Positions 1 through 7,000 of a stretch of 10,003 nt of DNA are shown piece after piece. The notes under the pieces were generated by a model. It searched no databases. It was given only the letters and a program-made list of their open reading frames with translations, and had not been told where the DNA came from. The position numbers and the translations under genes were made by a program. The first letter of the stretch is position 1. Every line of letters starts with the position of its first letter. Source of the DNA: Cerioporus squamosus (taxonomy: Eukaryota > Basidiomycota > Agaricomycetes > Polyporales > Polyporaceae); NCBI GenBank assembly GCA_022592435.1, contig JABYQS010000989.1, positions 1 to 10,003 on the forward strand, written 5' to 3'.

Positions 1-36
1 AATCGCAACAGCAATGAAAACTCCTGAGCCCTCGGG

Positions 37-486
37 TCACGCATTTGTCACGGGCGCTGAGGCGGCATCTTTGAGCTCCGACTCGGATGAGCCCGCGTGC
101 GCGCGGTGTCGTGTCGTCGAAGGAGGCCGGCAAACCTCAACTTCAGACTCCGACAGGCCTCGGTGGCTGACTGTCACGCTCGCAGACCTCCTCCCTCCTA
201 CAGCATCCTCATCTCCCTCGATCCTCTCGGAAATTTCGCACAAGCACGCCTCAGGGTACATCTCTATGCTGGCAAAGTTTCGCCGGCTCCGGATGAGCAA
301 CTCGCCCAGCCGAAGGCCATCAGCGCTTCGTACGACTGACTCGCCCACTTTGTACTTGAATATCACCACACTCCCTGGACGGAATTTTACGCTGATTTCA
401 TGACTGGATAGAGGAGATGCAGGAGATTCAGGAACACAAAATTTTCTGGGAAGTGCTTGACAAGTCGTGGAGACAGGCCCAATTTT
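37..486 (-). pseudogene. unrecognised coding-like frame, 3' end of a minus-strand gene or relic
   Basis: Reading the minus strand, one frame is open from about 486 down to a TGA at 39-37, roughly 149 codons. There is no ATG near its beginning, so it would have to be an internal or terminal exon or a broken fragment. The stretch reading VIFKYKVGESVVRSADGLRL followed by GELLIRSRRNFASIEMYPEA is protein-like, with a normal amino-acid mix and GC-biased third positions, whereas the last ~40 residues are less convincing. I do not recognise the family. The plus strand is also open over 14-403, so the strand choice rests on protein likeness only. An upstream fragment in another frame (528-694) suggests decay or an unseen intron. 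Confidence 0.3.
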
Positions 487-527
487 TCACTTCTGTTGCA
501 ACTTTTGGGATTTTTCATTACTGGTGC

Positions 528-694
528 AGGCATAGTATGGAGCAGAAATCAGCGCCAATGTGTGCGACTTCAGGGGTGATGGCCTTCGGATCCCGACTCC
601 CGGTACCGTTTACTTGCCAGTCTTGCATGACACGATCTCCTCGGCGGACTTCCGGGCCCGGCACACAGTGGGGACACCTCTGTTGGCAGTAGCC
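528..694 (-). pseudogene. short minus-strand coding-like fragment with CxxxCxxC cluster
   Basis: A minus-strand frame of about 55 codons follows an acceptor-like TTTGCAG (acceptor at 698-696) and ends at a TAA at 530-528. It begins GYCQQRCPHCVPGPEVRRGD, so it carries closely spaced cysteines reminiscent of a small metal-binding knuckle, and ends HIGADFCSILCLHQ. It lies just upstream, in transcription order, of the frame at 486-37 but in a different reading frame, with stops between them. They could be two exons or pieces of one decayed gene. No family is recognised and the call is speculative. Confidence 0.2.
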
Positions 695-959
695 TCTGCA
701 AACACAATAGCTACCACTTCTTACTGTGCGTGGTGTAAAGCAAAGACATATGACAGCAAAGAGTCCAAAAGCTTCGAAGAGCCTTCAAACCATGCTGCCA
801 GTGGAAGGCAAAGTTTGCGGCATGAGCTGGAGCTTTTGTAGCTCCGGAAGAACAGAAATATATGTTTACTTGGCTCAGAATAATTGAAACAAGCCCGAAC
901 TCTGGTACTTGTTGTGTCTGAAGATGCTGAGCGGAAACGGCAGGAGGAACATCGCGCGA

Positions 960-986
960 AGCGGAGAGCGCTTAGCGCTCTCCGCT
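960..986. repeat. 27-bp perfect inverted repeat (13-bp arms, 1-nt spacer)
   Basis: AGCGGAGAGCGCT at 960-972 is followed by a single T at 973 and its exact reverse complement at 974-986. The outer flanks (GGAGGA to the left, CTCCTCC to the right) are partly complementary but offset. Such a strong GC-rich palindrome could form a hairpin in RNA, act as a dimer binding site, or mark the end or centre of a small inverted-repeat element. It sits near the change from less GC-rich sequence (1-900) to GC-rich sequence. Confidence 0.9.
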
Positions 987-1676
987 GCTCCTCCCGGGAC
1001 TGTGCACGACATACAAGCTCGCCGGGGCCAAGTATTGGCAAGATAGAGTCGCATACGCGCTCCAAACATGTCAGGATGTGCACCACACAGAGATCCAGCG
1101 CGGAAATCCAGCAAAACCAGAAGTCTTCGCGCCCTTCCAGCGGAGCCGTCCAGAAACGGCATCGCTACTGAACGCCGCGCCTATTCCGCGCGCCACCGAG
1201 CCCAGCAGCGTCGCCCAGCCTCCTCGCTCGCTCGCTCTCCCACCCGCACGACCCCAAAGCATCAGCCGAGCGCTCACCGGCTATCGTCTCTCCATCCCAA
1301 AGCTCCTAGCAATCTGGATCCCTCCCGATGCTCGTCGTGTTTGCAGGAAATGCAGGCCTTCGCCGCTCCGAGTCCTCCGCTCGCACGCACCCCCGAACCT
1401 TCCGCCCCGTTTGCGCGCAATATTCAGCCTGGTTGCACGCGGCATCAGCGCTCACGTACATAAGCGAGCTCGGGTCCTCGGGAATCTCGAGCTTGGAGTG
1501 CTAGTGTGGTTCCGAGCACGGCGCGAGGAGCTGGGCACCGGGGATGCATAGTCGTACGCGTGCGCTCGGGCTTGGCTCAGGCTGTCGTCGTCCCGGACCC
1601 ACGGCGGGCTGCCACGTATGAGGGTATGAGGCGGTGGTGTAGTAAGCCGGGGATGGGGTGCCGGGTTCTGGGGAAG
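987..1676. other. GC-rich stretch without a supported gene
   Basis: Open frames here (for example + strand 1078-1551) are Arg/Ser/Pro-rich and low in hydrophobic pattern, as expected for chance frames in GC-rich DNA. Pyrimidine-rich blocks near 1195-1260 and the sequence ACATAAGCGAG near 1459 could be promoter material, but nothing decides this. I see no RNA gene or long repeat. Confidence 0.4.
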
Positions 1677-1682
1677 TATAAG
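1677..1682 (+). promoter_or_regulatory. TATA-like element followed by a CT-rich leader-like stretch
   Basis: TATAAG at 1677-1682 (context AAGTATAAGAAGG) is followed by a CT-rich stretch from about 1692 to 1795. TATA plus a pyrimidine-rich block is a common core-promoter layout in filamentous fungi. Transcription would start about 30-40 nt downstream, feeding the intron-dense region that begins at 1893. This is inferred from composition and position only. Confidence 0.25.
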
Positions 1683-1892
1683 AAGGCGGATGGGTCTCTC
1701 TGGCTCACTACTGGTCCTTTCATGCGCTCTCACTATCCCCAGCTTCTGCATCTCCCTTGTCGTCGCCCGTTCTCGTCCTCGCATTGCTGTGTTCGTTGCG
1801 GCGCTATTTGCTGCGCGCACACGGGACGTGTGCTGCTCATCGAGTACGGCCGTCCCGGACTCTGGCAACGCATCTTCAACTCTGAGCATCGT

Positions 1893-1945
1893 GTATGTCG
1901 TCGCCCACTGCCGGGCTTCCGGTTCCATTCTGAACTCGCACGCAG
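1893..1945 (+). other. candidate spliceosomal intron, 53 nt
   Basis: Donor GTATGT at 1893, branch-like CTGAAC at 1930-1935 and acceptor CGCAG ending at 1945. The size fits the short introns seen elsewhere in the window. Confidence 0.45.
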
Positions 1946-2029
1946 ACGCACCGACATCCATGATCCCTCAGGCCTCAATCTCCAAGTCGGACCCGTGTAG
2001 CTCCAAAGCATTCATGCATTGCGACAACC

Positions 2030-2088
2030 GTAAGTGTCTCGATCTACTCTGCCTATCATTATGCGTCGAGCTGACCACCGTCACGCAG
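2030..2088 (+). other. candidate spliceosomal intron, 59 nt
   Basis: Consensus donor GTAAGT at 2030, CTGAC branch site at 2071-2075 and acceptor CGCAG ending at 2088, 13 nt beyond the branch site. This is the most canonical of the set and strongly indicates a + strand transcript. Confidence 0.6.
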
Positions 2089-2220
2089 TACCCGGGCCCC
2101 GAGACGACAACGACCGACCGCACAGTGAATAGACAGTCGTCTGCCGACCCCGAGTGTCCGTCGTCCGAGTCGCAACGCGCCACAGTGAGTGCCCTTCGCT
2201 GCGTCACGGCTCGGGTGACG

Positions 2221-2293
2221 GTACGTCCGAGCCTGCATGTCCGCGCACGACGGCCTGTCCGAGTCGCTGTCTCAGTACTAACCTGCTCACCAG
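2221..2293 (+). other. candidate spliceosomal intron, 73 nt
   Basis: Donor GTACGT at 2221, perfect TACTAAC branch site at 2276-2282 and acceptor CCAG ending at 2293. An alternative donor GTGAGT at 2185 would make it 109 nt; the upstream segment 2089-2184 is open for 32 codons in one phase. Confidence 0.5.
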
Positions 2294-2660
2294 GCGGGCC
2301 GTCCTATTCATCACGCAGACGCACGCCCACCGTCCGCGCGCGCATCGTCCGAGGTCCGGGGTCGCTGCTCCAACTGTCAACGCGCACGCGCGCAAGGCTT
2401 GGCCGCCGGGCCCCGGCCAGACCTCCAGCCCGCCCGAAGACTCGCGCTCTATCTAGTATCATAGCGCTTGCGATACCTAAACTACTGGTACGGCTCCGGC
2501 TCTCGCGTTCGTATTCGACGTGGATGGTACGCGGGCTGCGCGTCGACGGACGGTATGCTGACGAGCGGGTGCTCGGTACTCAGTACTTCGGGTGTAGGCC
2601 GGGCGCATGCCGTCGAGCTCAAGGTCCTGGGGGCGGAATGCATCTGCTCGCAGGACCGAG

Positions 2661-2730
2661 GTACGTCGGCAGGCCGCAGCGCCAGCGAGCTGGGTGTGTG
2701 TGGGTGGTGCTGACGCGTCCGGTCTGATAG
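2661..2730 (+). other. candidate spliceosomal intron, 70 nt
   Basis: Donor GTACGT at 2661, GCTGAC branch-like site at 2709-2714 and acceptor ATAG ending at 2730. Confidence 0.45.
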
Positions 2731-2821
2731 CACGGTGGCGACAGCGATAACCATCGACTGCGTACACGCACCCGGAGCCACGTCGGCACACTGCCGCTGA
2801 ACGGATTCTCTGTGCGATTAG

Positions 2822-2869
2822 GTGAGTGGCTGTCTGCGAGGCTAATGCGTTACTGACGGAATGCTGCAG
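2822..2869 (+). other. candidate spliceosomal intron, 48 nt
   Basis: Donor GTGAGT at 2822, TACTGAC branch site near 2851-2857 and acceptor CTGCAG ending at 2869. Size and layout match the verified-phase introns of the BCAS3-type gene. Confidence 0.55.
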
Positions 2870-2925
2870 TTGGTAGGGATGCGACGGGGTCAAGAGGCAC
2901 GGGCGGTCGCTTTCAATATAACCAG

Positions 2926-2998
2926 GTACGTCAGCGTGAGATGTGTCGTGAATGCAGCGCGGATGCTGACGAGGTTCGCGCACCTCGTATCCCTGCAG
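2926..2998 (+). other. candidate spliceosomal intron, 73 nt
   Basis: Donor GTACGT at 2926, GCTGAC at 2965-2970 and acceptor CTGCAG ending at 2998. The branch-to-acceptor distance (28 nt) is a little long. Confidence 0.45.
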
Positions 2999-3138
2999 CA
3001 CACTTACCGACAGACGAGTGTGGACGCTGAATGCGTGCCTCAGTCGTCTGTACGCGGCTGGCCCACAGCGCTGACTTACCTACACTGTAGCTTGTTCGCG
3101 TTTTGCCGACAACGAGCCCGAGATCTGGAGGTGGCGAG

Positions 3139-3189
3139 GTGAGCTGTACAGGTGATGTGTACTCGTCGAGATCGTGACTGACCTGGAAG
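3139..3189 (+). other. candidate spliceosomal intron, 51 nt
   Basis: Donor GTGAGC at 3139, CTGAC branch-like site near 3178-3182 and a close AG at 3188-3189. Acceptors at 3209 or 3212 (GTGCAG, CAGCAG) are alternatives and would avoid an immediate TAA in the downstream frame. Confidence 0.35.
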
Positions 3190-3209
3190 GTGTAAGAACG
3201 CGTGTGCAG

Positions 3210-3872
3210 CAGACTGTATGCACGCGGAGCCAGGGCGAACTCGCTGGACGGCGCGCGCTGCGAAAGCGAATCGCTCTCGTCAGCACGGCATGCGACGGAG
3301 ATGGTCCGGGGTTGACACGGTCTGGTGTTGGCGGACACGCGATCCAAAGACGAAGGGGGGACGTACAGAGAATCAGCTGCGTACCTGTGCGTACGCGCGG
3401 ACGCGCACCGGTTCAGTTCAGGCGTCAGGCGACATGGGCGGTCTGGAGGACGTTTGCGTAGTCTAGAGTACGGGGAGAGTCGCGTAGGACGCCGGCGCGG
3501 ATGTTGGACAACGTTGGATGGGCAGGGAGGAGACGGAGGCGAGGCAGAGAGCAGAGAGGACGGCGGAGGCCATGACGTACCCACAGAGCGTGCAGACGAC
3601 TCACCGCAGTCGCGCGGGCGAGCTTCGCGGTGTCCTCTTGAGCACCGGGGACCACTGGCAGGGCACGCAGGGGCCTTCTCGACGCGGCTTCTGCCCTCAG
3701 ATGGACGTCTTCGTGGCTCTTGCCAAACGGGGCGGGTTCTCCAGCGCGGACACGGGCAGCGACGTCAGAGAGCGCAGCCCAGGGCAGCGAGAGTCAGCGC
3801 AGCAGAGAGCAGATCCGGCGAGAGGAGAGAGGCAGCCCGGAGAAGGCGGGGGAGCGATCCGGGGAGAGTTAC
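3210..3872. other. GC-rich, partly purine-rich intergenic stretch
   Basis: From about 3515 to 3860 the + strand is rich in G and A (GAGGCAGAGAGC-type runs), giving Arg/Glu/Gly-rich chance frames on + and Ser/Pro/Leu-rich ones on the minus strand. The + frame from 3174 ends at 3461 and could be the tail of the spliced locus upstream. Apart from a tiny signal-peptide-like frame on the minus strand I see no gene, RNA or repeat. Confidence 0.4.
3463..3573 (-). CDS. tiny minus-strand frame with signal-peptide-like start (36 residues)
   Basis: An ATG at 3573-3571 on the minus strand opens a 36-codon frame ending at a TAG at 3465-3463. It begins MASAVLSALCLASVSSLP, a hydrophobic Ala/Leu/Ser core followed by SLP and a short Cys-containing tail, which resembles a fungal secretion signal. 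It could be the first exon of a secreted protein whose donor is not obvious, or chance in the complement of a purine-rich stretch. No homologous family is recognised. Confidence 0.15.
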   Translation of the reverse strand: MASAVLSALCLASVSSLPIQRCPTSAPASYATLPVL

Positions 3873-3880
3873 CATATATG
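3873..3880 (+). promoter_or_regulatory. TATA-like element upstream of the BCAS3-type gene
   Basis: CATATATG lies about 210 nt upstream of the chosen start at 4088. It is followed by a strongly CT-rich leader (3915-4070), the usual arrangement for a fungal promoter and 5' leader. A GTAAGT at 3891 with AGs at about 3930 and 3978 hints at a possible leader intron, but no good branch site is visible. Confidence 0.25.
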
Positions 3881-3902
3881 GGCAGGCGGGGTAAGTGGCG
3901 GA

Positions 3903-4088
3903 ATGACTCGCAGCCGTCTCCCCAGTCGTTGTCCTCGCCCTCGACGACTCCCTCGCCGCCACTCGCCCGCACTCACAGCTCGCCCGTCTCTGCTTATTCT
4001 ATTCGCTGGCCCTGCATTCGCTTGTACGGCCGCCGCTCTCCCTGTCTGTGCACTCTCCACCGCCTGCGTATCGATACGAGCCTGTTAA
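3903..4088 (+). CDS. upstream ORF (61 codons) overlapping the main start as TAATG
   Basis: An ATG at 3903 with a G at -3 opens a 61-codon frame, MTRSRLPSRCPRPRRLPRRH then a hydrophobic C-terminal part. Its TAA (4086-4088) shares a base with the ATG (4088-4090) of the BCAS3-type gene. If the mRNA starts upstream of 3903, this layout would allow control by termination and reinitiation. The peptide itself looks like translated CT-rich leader, so a protein function is doubtful. Confidence 0.25.
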   Translation: MTRSRLPSRCPRPRRLPRRHSPALTARPSLLILFAGPAFACTAAALPVCALSTACVSIRAC

Positions 4089-7000
4089 TGCCCCCACGCA
4101 CAAAGCGCAATGCCAACCCCGCCCGCCGCCAGCATTCCGCCGCCCACCCCGCTCAGTACTGCCACGACGACCCGTCTCCCGCCGCCCCGGACCTCCTCTC
4201 CTTCGACCCCGATCTCGACCCGCCGCCCGAGACGGCGTATGGCCCGATGACGCCCGCCGTCTTCGACCTCGAGCCACCCCCCTCCGACCCCGAGCTCGGC
4301 CGTGCGTCGACCGTCATCCGTGACAGTCGCGCGCAGCCCGTTGACTACTCCAAGGAGCTCTACGGGATCGAGTCCGACATCGACGATGGCGGCCCTGCTT
4401 CGCCCTCCACCTCTCCTCCCGGTCCGTCCTCGTTCTCGAACCAGTTCGCTGTCGACGCTATACCCTCCCCTGCGCGCTCGGGGCTCGCCAAGCTCGCCGT
4501 CGCGGAGGACACCACGTCGGATGAGTCGTCGCTCAGCAGGAGCATTGGCCATACCAGGTCTCCGGTCTTAGCTCGGTAAGTCTCCTTCCACTACATCGTC
4601 CTTCCTTCGTTCTGCCTTCTTCCTTTCGTTCGCAATAATACTGCGCACGTTCGCTCGTGCGCCTGCCAGTTCCAGCTCAGTCTCTCGATCCGTACCACAT
4701 GTCCCTTCCAGTCCTGCACGCCCTTTCACCGCTGCCGCTGGCTGCGGCCGATACCGTGATGCATGGATGAGACGGCATTCGTTCTGCTCACCCGAGCCAG
4801 AAATGCACGAGCTGCGGATTGCGTGCATTGCTCGCGGTGCTAGGTAGAACGATTCCGGTTAGGGTAGGGCGAGGATGGTCGGTTCCTTACGCTGTCCGCT
4901 GTCTGCCCGTGTCTGCGTATCTGAGCGCGTCTGGTCCATGTGCCCTCGCGAGGACACTTCTGACCCGCGAAGCAGAGGCTGGCGTGGGTCTGCGGTCTGC
5001 TCCATGACCTGCAAGAAGTGGACTGTGAGCGTAATGTTCGCCTGTCCGCCCTTCGGTCACAGTGGTGGCGCCAGTGCTGCGCTGAGAGTCTCTTAATCCG
5101 TTGCGCCCCTTCCAGTCTCGCCTATCTGCTCGCTGCAGCGTCACGGACGAGATTCCTAGCATCGGACGCGGGCGTCGCACACGAGCTGTCGCGCTGTCTG
5201 TTCAGAGCCATCAACATGACACGGTCACTACCTTTCATCGCATGCCCAGGCTGAGTACAAGGACCGTCTCCCATCCTCCTCGGGCGATTGTTTCCGCGTC
5301 GGCGCGGGATACTTTGCTGCCCGTGCTCGTGCATGGACCTGCATGCACTCGTATGCTCTCGGGAAGGTTTCCGGAGCGGTCGTGGCGATTCTCAGTTACC
5401 TCGCGCAGTCGTGCTCGCAAGGGAAGACGATGATCGGCTCAAAGCCGGTTGATTAGAGCGCTCTCGTGCCATGGTAATGTTGAGCACGTCTTGTCTAGTG
5501 CCTGCCGCACGCGGTGTCTCCCAGAGGCTGTGTTCTGTCGATTCTGCGAGGAGGAGAGCAGAACCCGGCGCTCAGGGAGCCACCGCAGCGAATAAGTCAC
5601 CGCGACCACTCACGAGGCGCGTATGCTGTGGTCGGAGCGTCCGAGTTCGCAGTTCTGCACGTCCACCCGCTTTTACGGCTTGCCAGCACGAGTCGCTGCA
5701 GGCTAGCCGTACCTCCTCACGCTTCGCTTCGATATTCACATACGTCTCCTCGTGGTGGACGCAGTATTTTACGACTCGCGCCGCAGCGGAGTTCTTCTCC
5801 ATTGCGAACCCAGCGCAGGGTGCGGACGTGATCCGGAGCCCGACATGCTGACCAGAGAACGATACGGAACGTGCTTGCGTGCGGCTTGACGGACGCGTCT
5901 CCGAGCGGCGCGTGATGGTGTGAACGCGCAGCGTCGAGATCGACCGGTCTTCGGTTGGTGAGGTGCGCCAGAGCAGTCGTTCCCCGTCTGCATGTCTCGC
6001 AGTGCACGCAGCGTCGGGACGCCTCGAGAGCGGGCACTCCGTGGCGGAGCCGTGCGGCTTCCGGGGACGTATGCTGCTTGATGCGTCACGTTTCTCTTGT
6101 GATGTGCGCCCATCGCTTCGCTGAGGTGGGCCATTGCAATATGGCAGTCGAACACACTGTCCTCGGGGGAGAACATTGCGCGCGGGTTCACCCTCAGATC
6201 ACGGATGGTCGATTCGGTGGAGGGACCGTGCACTAGAGGACCTGACGCACGTGTCAGCTGCACGGGTGTCCGTCGCGACGGTTCTGCCCAGGCTCCGCTG
6301 GAGTCACCGACCGCAGCTGCAGATCTGCGAAGTCGGAGGTGCTTCGATACCCACCCCACGTACACCGGTAGCATGCACGTGGTGGTCGGGGTGAGTCGTT
6401 CGGTGCGGTCGCTGAGTGCGAAGTCCTGGGATGGGGCTTCTCGACCCGGTCTCCGTTTGGGCGCGCGTTCTATCTGAGGGTTCTGTATATGCATGCACAT
6501 ATGCCCCCTCGTGGTGGGCGGGGCAAAGTCTGATGACTGGCGTCGCAGTCGCCGCTGGTCTTTGTGCGACCGCGGGACCGATGCGGTGTACGCTTGTGAC
6601 TTGGACCGTGCAGGGTCTCGCGTTCGTACTGGTGCATATGAGTCGGTTCTGTGTGTCATCTCGTCTTGTCTTGTCTCTCGTGTCCTGTCTTCCCCCATGC
6701 GGCATGGCCGTCGTCTGTACGTGATCGTATGAGCTCCTCCGCACGGTGTTCTTTCCTTCGCTTCATGACACGTCATGCAACCTTCTGACTCTCATCTCCG
6801 TGGACAAGATTGCTTATACGTCTTGACAGGGAACCGACGACGCTGGAGACGTTCTCGCGCACGATCCGCAACTACGTGCCGTCTTCGATCCCCATTCCGA
6901 CCGCTGCGCCGACTCCCCCTCGCGTCTCGCGCCCGGTGTCGTTCGGAAGCTTCCTGACACCGTCGACGTACGCCACGTCCCCGCCGGCACGCGAACGCAC

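Larger units (their letters stand above)
1690..3209 (+). other. intron-dense + strand locus without a coherent reading frame (decayed gene or spliced ncRNA)
   Basis: At least seven segments of 48-73 nt have a GTRNGT-type donor, a CTGAC/CTAAC-type branch site and an AG acceptor, all on the + strand. Joining the flanking segments does not give one long protein. For example, joining across 1893-1945 from the open frame runs into a TAG at 1998-2000, and joining across 2030-2088 meets a TAG at 2130-2132. The later segments 2731-2821, 2870-2925, 2999-3049 and 3091-3138 do join without stops for about 80 codons (including GRFQYNQ then HTYRQTSVDAECVPQ), but this uses a short 3050-3090 intron and cannot be extended 5'. 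A continuous frame from 1690 to 2727 begins with a hydrophobic MGLSGSLLVLSCALTIPSF but becomes Arg/Pro-rich and ignores the splice signals. No family is recognised. Confidence 0.35.

Noticed and set aside
829..845. GGAGCT-TTTGT-AGCTCC hairpin
   Set aside because: A 6-bp stem of this kind is expected by chance in a window of this size, and no context gives it a role.
1452..2207. Minus-strand frame open over ~250 codons with a single stop (1968-1970)
   Set aside because: It mirrors a GC-rich open plus-strand frame and overlaps canonical + strand introns at 1893-1945 and 2030-2088, so it is most likely a shadow.
2294..2456. RCSNCQRARAQG-like stretch suggesting a Zn2Cys6 cluster
   Set aside because: Only two cysteines of the six-cysteine pattern are present and the surrounding frame is low complexity.
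1690..2727. 345-codon continuous + strand frame starting with a hydrophobic stretch
   Set aside because: It reads straight through several strong intron signals, becomes Arg/Pro/Ser-rich, and resembles no protein; its start is only 8 nt after the TATA-like element.
2931..3584. 217-codon minus-strand frame
   Set aside because: Ser/Pro/Arg-rich, spans opposite-strand intron signals, and has no recognisable motif.
3518..4087. Upstream in-frame extension of the BCAS3-type protein
   Set aside because: The added residues translate purine-rich and then CT-rich promoter-like DNA and do not look like protein; 4088 gives a more plausible N-terminus. An in-frame ATG at 3878 remains possible.
6765..6776. 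ATGAC-AC-GTCAT, resembling a CRE/bZIP site
   Set aside because: The 2-nt insertion breaks the known consensus and it lies inside an intron.
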